NCBI RefSeq assembly: GCF_002257665.1
Contig: NZ_MQWB01000001.1
Location: 2,374,816-2,438,815 of the forward strand
Origin: Rubricoccus marinus
Lineage (GTDB): Bacteria > Bacteroidota > Rhodothermia > Rhodothermales > Rubricoccaceae
Reading direction: 5' to 3'
DNA length: 64,000 bases
In this document: positions 44,967 through 52,046 of the stretch, one piece after another
How the letters are laid out: each line of letters begins with the position of its first letter
Numbering within the stretch: position 1 is the first letter of the stretch
Position numbers and translations under genes: made by a program
Notes under the pieces: generated by a model
Databases searched by the model: none
The model's input: only the letters and a program-made list of their open reading frames with translations
Told to the model about the DNA's origin: nothing

Positions 44967-45923
44967 TCAGGAGCGCTGGAAGTTGAGGCCGAGGTAGTTG
45001 TCGGGGCCGGGGACGACGAGGTTGCGGAAACGGCGCAGGCCCAGCGCGAAGTGCGCGAGCGTGGCCCAGGCGCGGAGCCGCTGGCGAGGCGCAAGCGGCA
45101 CGCGGCGGATGGCCGTCACGAAGTCCGCCGCACGACCGATGGAAGGCAATACCGGGCTAGAATGTTCAGATCCCGATTCGTATTCGAGGTAGTCGGCGCG
45201 GCTCATGTGCCGCGCGCTGCCGCCGTGCAGCCGGTGATCGAACAGGACCGGGTCCACGTACAGCATCGGCCCGCGCAAGAGGAGCTCGGCGCAGAGCGCG
45301 TCCTCCACGCCGGGGAGGTCGAACGGCTTGGTCTTCGCGAGCGCGTCGGCGCGCAAGAGGCCGTAGATCATCCACTCCCCCGCCTTGACGCGCAGGAAGC
45401 TTCCGAATCGCTCGGCCGGCTCGGGCGCGGAGAGCAACCGCATGGTCTCGGGCGTCCACTTCCACACGTCGGTGGGCGAGGCGATAAAGCCGCCCGCGTC
45501 CTCGCGGTAGGGATAGACGTCGCCGTCGCCGTCGATCAGCCGGATTGCCGAGTGCGCGCCGACGGCCTCTGGCGCGGCGTCCAGCGCGGCGAGACACGCG
45601 GCGAGGTAGCCGGGGTGCGGGCGGTCGTCGTGGGCGGCCCACTTGACGAAGGGCGCGCCGCTGGCGACGGCGAGCTCGGCGGAGCGGTTGAAGTTGCCGT
45701 TGGCGCCGAGGTTGGCGGCATTGCGGACGTAGCGGATCCGGGGATCGCCAGAGGCCGCCGCCTGCACGATCTCGGGCGTGGAGTCCGTGCTCGCGTTGTC
45801 CGTCACGAACGCGACCCACCGCGTCTCGGTCTGCGCCTGGAGCGCGCGGAGCGCTTCGGCGAGGTAGGCTTCCCCGTTGTAGACGGGGACGGCGAACGCG
45901 ACGCGGGGACTCTCGGGCGGCAT
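44967..45923 (-). CDS. Family 2 glycosyltransferase
   Basis: GT-A fold, 318 residues: VAFAVPVYNGEAYLAEALRAL opening, FVTDNASTDSTPEI, and the metal-binding region KWAAHDDRPHPGYL (the DxD position is HDD). The C-terminal part has hydrophobic segments but no certain membrane helix. It transfers a nucleotide-activated sugar in synthesis of the polysaccharide repeat unit. ATG 45923, with six bases separating it from the upstream GT4 stop. Confidence 0.88.
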   Translation of the reverse strand: MPPESPRVAFAVPVYNGEAYLAEALRALQAQTETRWVAFVTDNASTDSTPEIVQAAASGDPRIRYVRNAANLGANGNFNRSAELAVASGAPFVKWAAHDDRPHPGYLAACLAALDAAPEAVGAHSAIRLIDGDGDVYPYREDAGGFIASPTDVWKWTPETMRLLSAPEPAERFGSFLRVKAGEWMIYGLLRADALAKTKPFDLPGVEDALCAELLLRGPMLYVDPVLFDHRLHGGSARHMSRADYLEYESGSEHSSPVLPSIGRAADFVTAIRRVPLAPRQRLRAWATLAHFALGLRRFRNLVVPGPDNYLGLNFQRS

Positions 45924-45929
45924 GCGGTT

Positions 45930-47231
45930 TTAGGCGTGGGCGCGGCGGTGGGCTATGGCATCGGCATAAATGGCGCGCAACTGTAGGTAGTTGATGCGGC
46001 GGGTGAACCGCTCCCGGTACAGCTTCCACGTCGCGCGGCGGGTCTCCTGCAACGCCTCGCGGTCCGCGAGGAGTGCGCGCACGCCAGCGGCGAGGGCGTG
46101 GGGGTCGTCGCGCTTGACCAGGTGGCCCGTCACGCCGTCGACGATCATCTCGGGGAAGACGCCGTGGTTTGTCGCCACGACGGGCGTGCCCTGCCCCATC
46201 GCCTCGATGACGACCAGCGGCCAGCCCTCGTAGGAGAGCGACGGCGCCACGAGCACGGCGGCCCGGCCCATCAGCTCCCGCATCTCGTCCGAGCTTTTCC
46301 AGCCCAGCCACTCGATGCGCGGGTCGCCAGAGGCCGCGGCCCGCACCTCTGGCGCCATCGCGCCGTCGCCCGCGATCTTGAGTGGGGGCAGATCGGGGTG
46401 ATTTCGCCACGCGTCGAGCATGACTTGGATGCCCTTGTTGGAGTCCAGGCGGCCTCCGAACAGCGCGAAGTCCCCGCCCGGTCCCAGCGACGGCTCCGCC
46501 AGAAGCGCATTGGGCTTGGTCACGATGAGCGCCTCTGGCAGCCCGCCCTCGATGAAGAGGCCTCGGGCGAAGTCGCTGAGCGCGATGTACCGGTCGACCT
46601 TCGACGCGTACGTCCCCGCCGCCTTGTGGATCGCCGTCGTCGCCACGACCGCCGCCGTCGCGGCCGTGCTCCCGCGATAGCACGCGTGCCGGATGGCCGG
46701 GAGCGCGAGCCGCGTGCCGACGCAGTCGTGGCAGATGTGGCCGTCGCGCAGGAGCAGCGCCCCGGCGCAGATCAGCCGGAAGTTGTGGAGGGTCTGCACG
46801 ACGGCGGCCCCGCCGTCCTGCGCCGCGTGGTACACGCTCGGCGACGCCAGGGGCAGCGTGTTGTGGACGTGGACGACGTCGACGCCCTCCCGCTCGACGA
46901 TGTCCAACACCTCGCGGTAGGCGTCCCGGCTCCACACCGTCCGCGCCGCCAGCGCCGCGCGGCCCATTCCGTCTACGTCCTCGTTTGTGAGCGTGTACCG
47001 CAGCACCCGGTGGCCCGCCGCTTCCAGCAAGCCACCCTCGATATCGAATACGCGGTCCTCGCCGCCCGGCTGTTGGTAGAAGTTGTGCACCAGCAGGACG
47101 GTCGGCAGGTCACCGCCCTCGGCCGAGTTCCAGAGCGCCTCTGGCGTCCCCTCCGCATCGCGCGCGCCCCGCGCAGGCGCCAGAGGCGCGGCGCTACCAG
47201 TCAACGGGAACGGGGGGCGAGGATCGGGCAT
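45930..47231 (-). CDS. Family 4 glycosyltransferase (paralogue A)
   Basis: GT-B fold, 433 residues. LLVHNFYQQPGGEDRVFDIEG is the usual opening (seen as HNFYQQPGGEDRVF), DVVHVHNTLPLASPSVYHAA and the cysteine-containing CHDCVG...CYRGS insert follow, and the C-terminal donor domain has FGGRLDSNKGIQVMLDAW, AGDGAMAPEV and SYEGWPLVVIEAMGQGTPVV. It is the tandem paralogue of the next gene; long blocks are nearly identical at DNA level. ATG 47231 overlaps the end of that gene by 38 bases. Adds a sugar to the lipid-linked repeat unit; specificity unknown. Confidence 0.9.
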   Translation of the reverse strand: MPDPRPPFPLTGSAAPLAPARGARDAEGTPEALWNSAEGGDLPTVLLVHNFYQQPGGEDRVFDIEGGLLEAAGHRVLRYTLTNEDVDGMGRAALAARTVWSRDAYREVLDIVEREGVDVVHVHNTLPLASPSVYHAAQDGGAAVVQTLHNFRLICAGALLLRDGHICHDCVGTRLALPAIRHACYRGSTAATAAVVATTAIHKAAGTYASKVDRYIALSDFARGLFIEGGLPEALIVTKPNALLAEPSLGPGGDFALFGGRLDSNKGIQVMLDAWRNHPDLPPLKIAGDGAMAPEVRAAASGDPRIEWLGWKSSDEMRELMGRAAVLVAPSLSYEGWPLVVIEAMGQGTPVVATNHGVFPEMIVDGVTGHLVKRDDPHALAAGVRALLADREALQETRRATWKLYRERFTRRINYLQLRAIYADAIAHRRAHA

Positions 47232-48615
47232 GGCCGGCGGCGGGGACGAACAGCGGCCGAGCGGCCTCTGGCGAAGGTAGAGGGGTCGGCTCGCCGTTGC
47301 GGCGCGCAATCGCGTCCGCGTAGATGCGGCGGAGCTGGAGGTAGTTGATCTCGCGCGTGAACCGCTCGCGGTACAGCTCCCACGTGGCGTGGCGGATCTC
47401 CTTCAGCATCTCAGGGTCGCTGAGGAGGCGCCTGACGGCTTGGCCGAGCGCGCCCGCGTCGCCGCGAGGTACGAGCGAGCCCGTTACGCCGTCGATGATC
47501 ATCTCGGGAAAGACGCCGTGGTTCGTCGCCACGACGGGCGTGCCCAACCCCATCGCCTCGATGGCGACAAGCGGCCAGCCTTCGTACCACATGGACGGCG
47601 TGACGAGCACGGCGGCCTCGCGCATGAGCTGCGCCATTTCGTCGCCGTTGCACCACCCGAGCCACTCGATGCGTGGGTCGCCAGAGGCCGCTTCTGTGAC
47701 GAGGTGCGAGAGCTCGCCGTCTCCGGCGATCTTGAGGTGCGGGAGGTCCGGGTCCATCGACCACGCGTCCAGCAGCACCTGGATGCCTTTGCCCTTGCCC
47801 AGTCGGCCCGCGAACAGCGCGTACTCGCCGCCGGGCCCCTGAACGGGATCGTCCTGGAGCGCGTTGGGCTTGACGGCGATCTGGTCCGCGGGCAGCCCGC
47901 CCTCGATGAAGAGGCCTCGGGCGAAGTCGCTGAGCGCGATGTACCGGTCGACCTTCGAGGCGTACGTCCCCGCCGCCTTGTGGATCGCCGTCGTCGCTAC
48001 GACCGCCGCCGTCGCGGCCGTGCTCCCGCGGTAGCACTTGTGCTGGATCGCGGGCGTCGCCACGCTTTTGCCCACGCAATCGTGGCACAGCTCGCCGTCG
48101 CGCAAGAGGAGCGCGCCCGGGCAGATGAACCGGAAATTGTGGAGGGTCTGCACGACGGCCGCCCCGCCGTCCTGCGCCGCGTGGTACACGCTCGGCGACG
48201 CCAGGGGCAGCGTGTTGTGGACGTGGACGACGTCGACGCCCTCCCGCTCGACGATCTCCAGGACCTCGCGGTAGGCGTCGCGGCTCCACACCGTCCGCGC
48301 CGCCAGCGCCACGCGGTTCATTTCGTCCACCTCCTCGTTTCGAAGCGTGTACCGCAGCACGCGGTGGCCGCGCTGCTCCAGCATCTCCCCTTCTACTTCG
48401 AACACGCGGTCCTCGCCGCCTGGGTGCTGGTAGAAGTTGTGCACCAGCAGGACGGTCAGAGGGGCGTCCTCTGGCGCCGACGCTTCCTTCTCGGCCGTCA
48501 CCGAAAGGCGTGGCGCTCCCGCGTGTAGCGTTCCAGGCGCCAGAGGCGAGCCGTCACCACTGCCAGGCAACGGGAGGTCGGGATGGGGAGCGGGACGGTT
48601 CGGGGCGGAGGGCAT
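47194..48615 (-). CDS. Family 4 glycosyltransferase (paralogue B)
   Basis: 473 residues with the same layout as its downstream neighbour: HNFYQHPGGEDRVFEVEGE, CHDCVGKSVATPAIQHKCYRGS, FAGRLGKGKGIQVLLDAW, AGDGELSHLV and YEGWPLVAIEAMGLGTPVV. The segment from ATAAVVATTAIHKAAGTYAS to GGLP is identical in both proteins and differs at only a few bases in DNA, showing recent duplication or gene conversion. The C-terminal tail after DAIARRNGE is proline-rich and overlaps paralogue A. ATG 48615 lies 62 bases inside the upstream ligase gene. Confidence 0.9.
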   Translation of the reverse strand: MPSAPNRPAPHPDLPLPGSGDGSPLAPGTLHAGAPRLSVTAEKEASAPEDAPLTVLLVHNFYQHPGGEDRVFEVEGEMLEQRGHRVLRYTLRNEEVDEMNRVALAARTVWSRDAYREVLEIVEREGVDVVHVHNTLPLASPSVYHAAQDGGAAVVQTLHNFRFICPGALLLRDGELCHDCVGKSVATPAIQHKCYRGSTAATAAVVATTAIHKAAGTYASKVDRYIALSDFARGLFIEGGLPADQIAVKPNALQDDPVQGPGGEYALFAGRLGKGKGIQVLLDAWSMDPDLPHLKIAGDGELSHLVTEAASGDPRIEWLGWCNGDEMAQLMREAAVLVTPSMWYEGWPLVAIEAMGLGTPVVATNHGVFPEMIIDGVTGSLVPRGDAGALGQAVRRLLSDPEMLKEIRHATWELYRERFTREINYLQLRRIYADAIARRNGEPTPLPSPEAARPLFVPAAGHARSSPPVPVDW

Positions 48616-50005
48616 GGCGGGGGGCGGGGGGCGCCGACGCCGCGCGAGGCAGCGGGGCCTCTGGCGCGTCGAGCAGGGTCGGGTGCGTGCGTTGCAACCG
48701 GGCCGCTGCAAGACCCGCGCCGATCACCGACCAGACCCATATGCCGCCCATCGGGCCCTCTAAAAACACGTCGAACGACGCGTTTACCAGGGCCGCGATC
48801 CACACCGCGGAGAGCCACGCGAACAGCGCCATCCAGCGGCGCTGGTCCGCGAGCCGCGCCCGCACCCACGCGCTGCCGACGGTCCAGAACCACATCGCGT
48901 GGACCGCGAGCCAGAGCAGGAAGCCCGGCACGCCCGCTCGCGCGAGGACCGTCAGGTGACCGTTGTGCGGGCTCCGGAGCCCCTCGTCGATGTCGAGTTC
49001 GAAGCCGTCCGACTCCGCGAGGTTGATGCCGAAGCCCTTGCCCTGCGCGAAGTACGGCCCGTTAAAGGTGTAGTCCACGATCTTGGTCCACCACAGCAGG
49101 CGCCACTTTTTCGTGCCGTCCAGCGTGTCCGAGCCCGAGCGCCCAAAGATGGAGCTGATGTTCTCGACGACCTGCTCGACGGTGATCTCGCGGCTGCCGC
49201 CCTGCACCTCCAGCTTCAACATCGGCCCCGCAATCGCGCCGACGACGACGAGGAAGACGAAGGCGTACACGAGCTTGCTGCTCCCCTGTCCCGTACCGGG
49301 CGGGCGCATAAGCCACGCGAGGCCCAGGCCTAGGAAGAAGGCCACCATCCCGCCACGGTTGCTCACCATGATGATGCCGCTGCTGAACGCCGCGAGGCTG
49401 ATCCAGAGCATCTTGCGCTTCATCAGGCCCAGCACCATGAACGCGGTGATGCCGGTCATGTGGACCATCAGGTCGCCGCCTTTGGCTTCCAACAGTTTGA
49501 CGTTGCCCGCCCACGGCAGGTCCGGGATCTGCGCGTAGAACTGCTTGGCCGCGAGGTACACCACCCACGCCAGCGAGAGCATCACGACCACGAACGTGCG
49601 GTAGCGCGTGACCGCCTCCACGAGCCGCTCCGGCGCCGCCAGAATCAGCGAGGCCACGATCACGGCGTAACTCCCGTACACGATGAGCATCGCGTCGCGC
49701 GGACCGTCTAGCCCATACGTGCCGAGGTACGGGACCATTCGGATCAGCGTCCAGACGACGAGCGCCGCCCAGATCCGCACCGTCCACATGCCCAGCACGT
49801 GCCGCATCTGCCCGGAGGTCGCCGCCAGCCACAGGCCGATGGCCAGCATCACCTCGCCGATAAACAGCGGCGGCACGCCGATGTAGGCAAACGTGCGCGA
49901 GAACAACGCGTAGCCCAGCAGGCACACGCCGAGCACGCGGAGGTAGCGCTCGCCGCCTCGGGTGGAGATGCCGCGCGAGAGGCCGGGAGAAAACGTCAGG
50001 TCCAC
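48554..50005 (-). CDS. O-antigen ligase/polymerase-family membrane protein
   Basis: 483 residues with about ten to twelve membrane helices and one large periplasmic loop (about 270-350) containing GYGFG-like GKGFGINLAE and SPHNGHLTVLARAGVPGFLLW, the Wzy_C/O-antigen ligase signature. GTG 50005 is the only start available in frame. The enzyme would polymerise or ligate polysaccharide repeat units outside the inner membrane. The C-terminal tail (RHALRPEPSRSPSRPP) is low complexity and reads into the next gene by 62 bases; the true end may be functionally dispensable. Confidence 0.88.
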   Translation of the reverse strand: MDLTFSPGLSRGISTRGGERYLRVLGVCLLGYALFSRTFAYIGVPPLFIGEVMLAIGLWLAATSGQMRHVLGMWTVRIWAALVVWTLIRMVPYLGTYGLDGPRDAMLIVYGSYAVIVASLILAAPERLVEAVTRYRTFVVVMLSLAWVVYLAAKQFYAQIPDLPWAGNVKLLEAKGGDLMVHMTGITAFMVLGLMKRKMLWISLAAFSSGIIMVSNRGGMVAFFLGLGLAWLMRPPGTGQGSSKLVYAFVFLVVVGAIAGPMLKLEVQGGSREITVEQVVENISSIFGRSGSDTLDGTKKWRLLWWTKIVDYTFNGPYFAQGKGFGINLAESDGFELDIDEGLRSPHNGHLTVLARAGVPGFLLWLAVHAMWFWTVGSAWVRARLADQRRWMALFAWLSAVWIAALVNASFDVFLEGPMGGIWVWSVIGAGLAAARLQRTHPTLLDAPEAPLPRAASAPPAPRHALRPEPSRSPSRPPVAWQW

Positions 50006-51474
50006 GGCTCGGCCTCTGGCGGAGGGATAGGGGATGCGGAATGGAGCGGCAAGCGGGGCTCGCCTGTAGCCTCTGGCGTGTGGGCATGCCCCGCGCCGTC
50101 GCCAGAGGCGGGCGGTGGGCTCTGCGGGCCGTCGCCAGAGGCGCTATCTGGGCCGCTGGCGCCCGACGTGCCGAGGTGGCGCAGCGCGTCGATCCCCATC
50201 GCGAGGGCGCTCGCGAGCGAAATGGCGACGATCGTGAGCAGCGCCGCGCGCGCCGTCGTCACGCCGCCCAGCAGCGCCAGAGGCGCGACCGTCAACACGA
50301 GCGCGACGATGCGCGCCCAGAACAGCTGGCGCGGGCGCTCCATCGCGCGGAGGCACGAGAGCAACACCACCACCACGCCGATGCCGACGGGCACGAGCGC
50401 GACGGCCCACATGAGGTCCGCGTACGCGTCGAACTTGCCGTCGTAGATGAGCGACAGCGCGGGTGCGCCCGCGACGAGGAGCACGGCGCCGTAGATGCCC
50501 GCGAGCACGACGGCCAGGGCCGTCAGCGCGCCCAGCGTGCGGCGGCCGGTCCCCCCTTCCAGCGCTTTCACGAACGTCGGCACCATGAGCGTGCCGAGCA
50601 CTTGGAACACGTGCACGGCCGGGAGGGCGAAGTTGTACAGCGCCCGCAGACCGCCGGCCTCGGCCAGGCCGCCCGCGAGGCTCAGCCACATGATGGGCAG
50701 GTAGCCCGCCACCCAGTCCAGCCCGCCAGAGGCGACCGCCCACCGGCCGTACTCGACGTGCTGCGCGCGCGCCTCCCGCACCACCTCGGCCTCTGGCGTC
50801 GGCAGCGGCCACAGGCCGCCGCGCCGGACGAGCCACAGGCCGGACAGGAGCCCCGCCGCGCCCGTCACGCCAACGGCCAGGAGCACGTCGGTGGACTCCA
50901 CCTCGCCGATCACACCCGCGGCGTAGAGCGCCGCCACGCCGCCGAGCAAGAGCACGGCGTAGATCGCTCCGGCGACGGCCGAGCGCTGCGGCTCGAACGT
51001 GACGTACTGCATCGAGCGCGTGAGCCACGTCAGCAGGATTCCGCCCTGCGCGATCGCGATGGCGAGGAGCCCAACCGTCAGCGCCAGAGGCCCGCCGAAC
51101 GCCCACGTGCCGAGCGCGCCCGCGCCGAGCACGGCGAAACCGATAGCGCTCACGCCCAGGTGCCCGCGCAAGAGCGTTCCGAAGTACGCCGGCAGCCGGT
51201 CCTTAAAGCGCCCCGGCCCAAAAACCAGCATCGGCTCCGTCAGCATCCCCTGGTGGAGCGTGCTAAAGAGCAAGAAAACCGTGAACGCGACGGTGTACGC
51301 GCCGTAGGCCTCTGGCGAGAGCCACCGCGCGAGGAGCACGTTGACCACGAAGTTGGCGCCGGCGAACAGCGCCTGGTCCAGGACGCTCCACATGCCCTTG
51401 CCCGCCCAACGGCGCGCGCGCGAGGCCCGGCTGGGGGCCTCTGGCGAAACGGCCGGAGATGGAGATGCGGACAT
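49996..51474 (-). CDS. Oligosaccharide flippase (Wzx-like, MOP superfamily)
   Basis: 492 residues, twelve or more membrane helices. GKGMWSVLDQALFAGANFVVNVLLARWLSPEAYGAYT is the typical N-terminal Wzx motif (seen as ANFVVNVLLARWLSPEAYG). It moves undecaprenyl-linked repeat units to the periplasmic face. The last 45 residues are a Ser/Pro/Gly-rich tail assembled largely from PEA and ASG units encoded by 10-mer copies (for example GASGPDSASGDG). Its stop overlaps the ligase start by ten bases. Confidence 0.88.
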   Translation of the reverse strand: MSASPSPAVSPEAPSRASRARRWAGKGMWSVLDQALFAGANFVVNVLLARWLSPEAYGAYTVAFTVFLLFSTLHQGMLTEPMLVFGPGRFKDRLPAYFGTLLRGHLGVSAIGFAVLGAGALGTWAFGGPLALTVGLLAIAIAQGGILLTWLTRSMQYVTFEPQRSAVAGAIYAVLLLGGVAALYAAGVIGEVESTDVLLAVGVTGAAGLLSGLWLVRRGGLWPLPTPEAEVVREARAQHVEYGRWAVASGGLDWVAGYLPIMWLSLAGGLAEAGGLRALYNFALPAVHVFQVLGTLMVPTFVKALEGGTGRRTLGALTALAVVLAGIYGAVLLVAGAPALSLIYDGKFDAYADLMWAVALVPVGIGVVVVLLSCLRAMERPRQLFWARIVALVLTVAPLALLGGVTTARAALLTIVAISLASALAMGIDALRHLGTSGASGPDSASGDGPQSPPPASGDGAGHAHTPEATGEPRLPLHSASPIPPPEAEPWT

Positions 51475-51511
51475 AGGGGGTGCAGGAACCGAGGCCCACG
51501 CCGAGGCCGGG

Positions 51512-51529
51512 GCCTCTGGCGCCAGAGGC
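51512..51529. repeat. 18-bp palindrome GCCTCTGGCGCCAGAGGC
   Basis: Perfect pair whose last base is the first base of the SLBB gene's stop triplet; it separates the SLBB gene from the flippase gene. Confidence 0.85.
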
Positions 51530-52041
51530 TAGTTGCCCGCGACCGCGTTGACGAGCAAGGCCACCGCCGAGACCGCGCCGACGATGATGCCCGCCTCCTG
51601 CCAGCCGAAGTTCCGCTTCCGGATCACGTCCACGATCACCGAGTCGCCTTCGCGAAGCGGCGGGTACGAGCCGGGATTAGCCGCGATGTCCGACGAGGTC
51701 GTCGCGTAAACGACGCCTTCGGAGGGCCGGAACAGCCGCACCTCGACGCGCTGACGCTCCGAGGACTGGCGCACGTCGTAGTTGGCGCCGCCGGTGAGCG
51801 CCAGAAGCCGGCTGAGGTCGGTCTGGACCGAGATCTCGTACAGGCCGGGGTTGCGGACCGCGCCCTCCACCTGCACCTGGATCGTGGCCTCGCCGGGCTG
51901 GTGGAACTGGTAGTAGCCCGGGCTGGTGGAGATCACCTGCTCGCTGCGGCCGATGCGGCCGCCTTGCGAGCCCTGGGCAAAGGCCTCTGGCGCCAGAGGC
52001 AGGAGGAGCAGGAACAGGGCGCAGAGGGCGAAGGAGCGCAT
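51529..52041 (-). CDS. SLBB-domain polysaccharide export protein
   Basis: 170 residues. Signal peptide ending AFAQ (residues LPLAPEAF are encoded by an 18-bp palindrome inside the signal region). The SLBB-type fold is seen in IQVQVEGAVRNPGLYEISVQTDLSRLLALTGG (core VEGAVRNPGLYEI) and LREGDSVIVDVIRK, and a C-terminal hydrophobic helix follows (GIIVGAVSAVALLVNAVAG). A separate Poly_export domain typical of Wza is missing, so it is either a minimal exporter or an accessory subunit. It precedes the flippase and follows the Wzc-like gene, six bases away. Confidence 0.85.
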   Translation of the reverse strand: MRSFALCALFLLLLPLAPEAFAQGSQGGRIGRSEQVISTSPGYYQFHQPGEATIQVQVEGAVRNPGLYEISVQTDLSRLLALTGGANYDVRQSSERQRVEVRLFRPSEGVVYATTSSDIAANPGSYPPLREGDSVIVDVIRKRNFGWQEAGIIVGAVSAVALLVNAVAGN

Positions 52042-52046
52042 GATGT

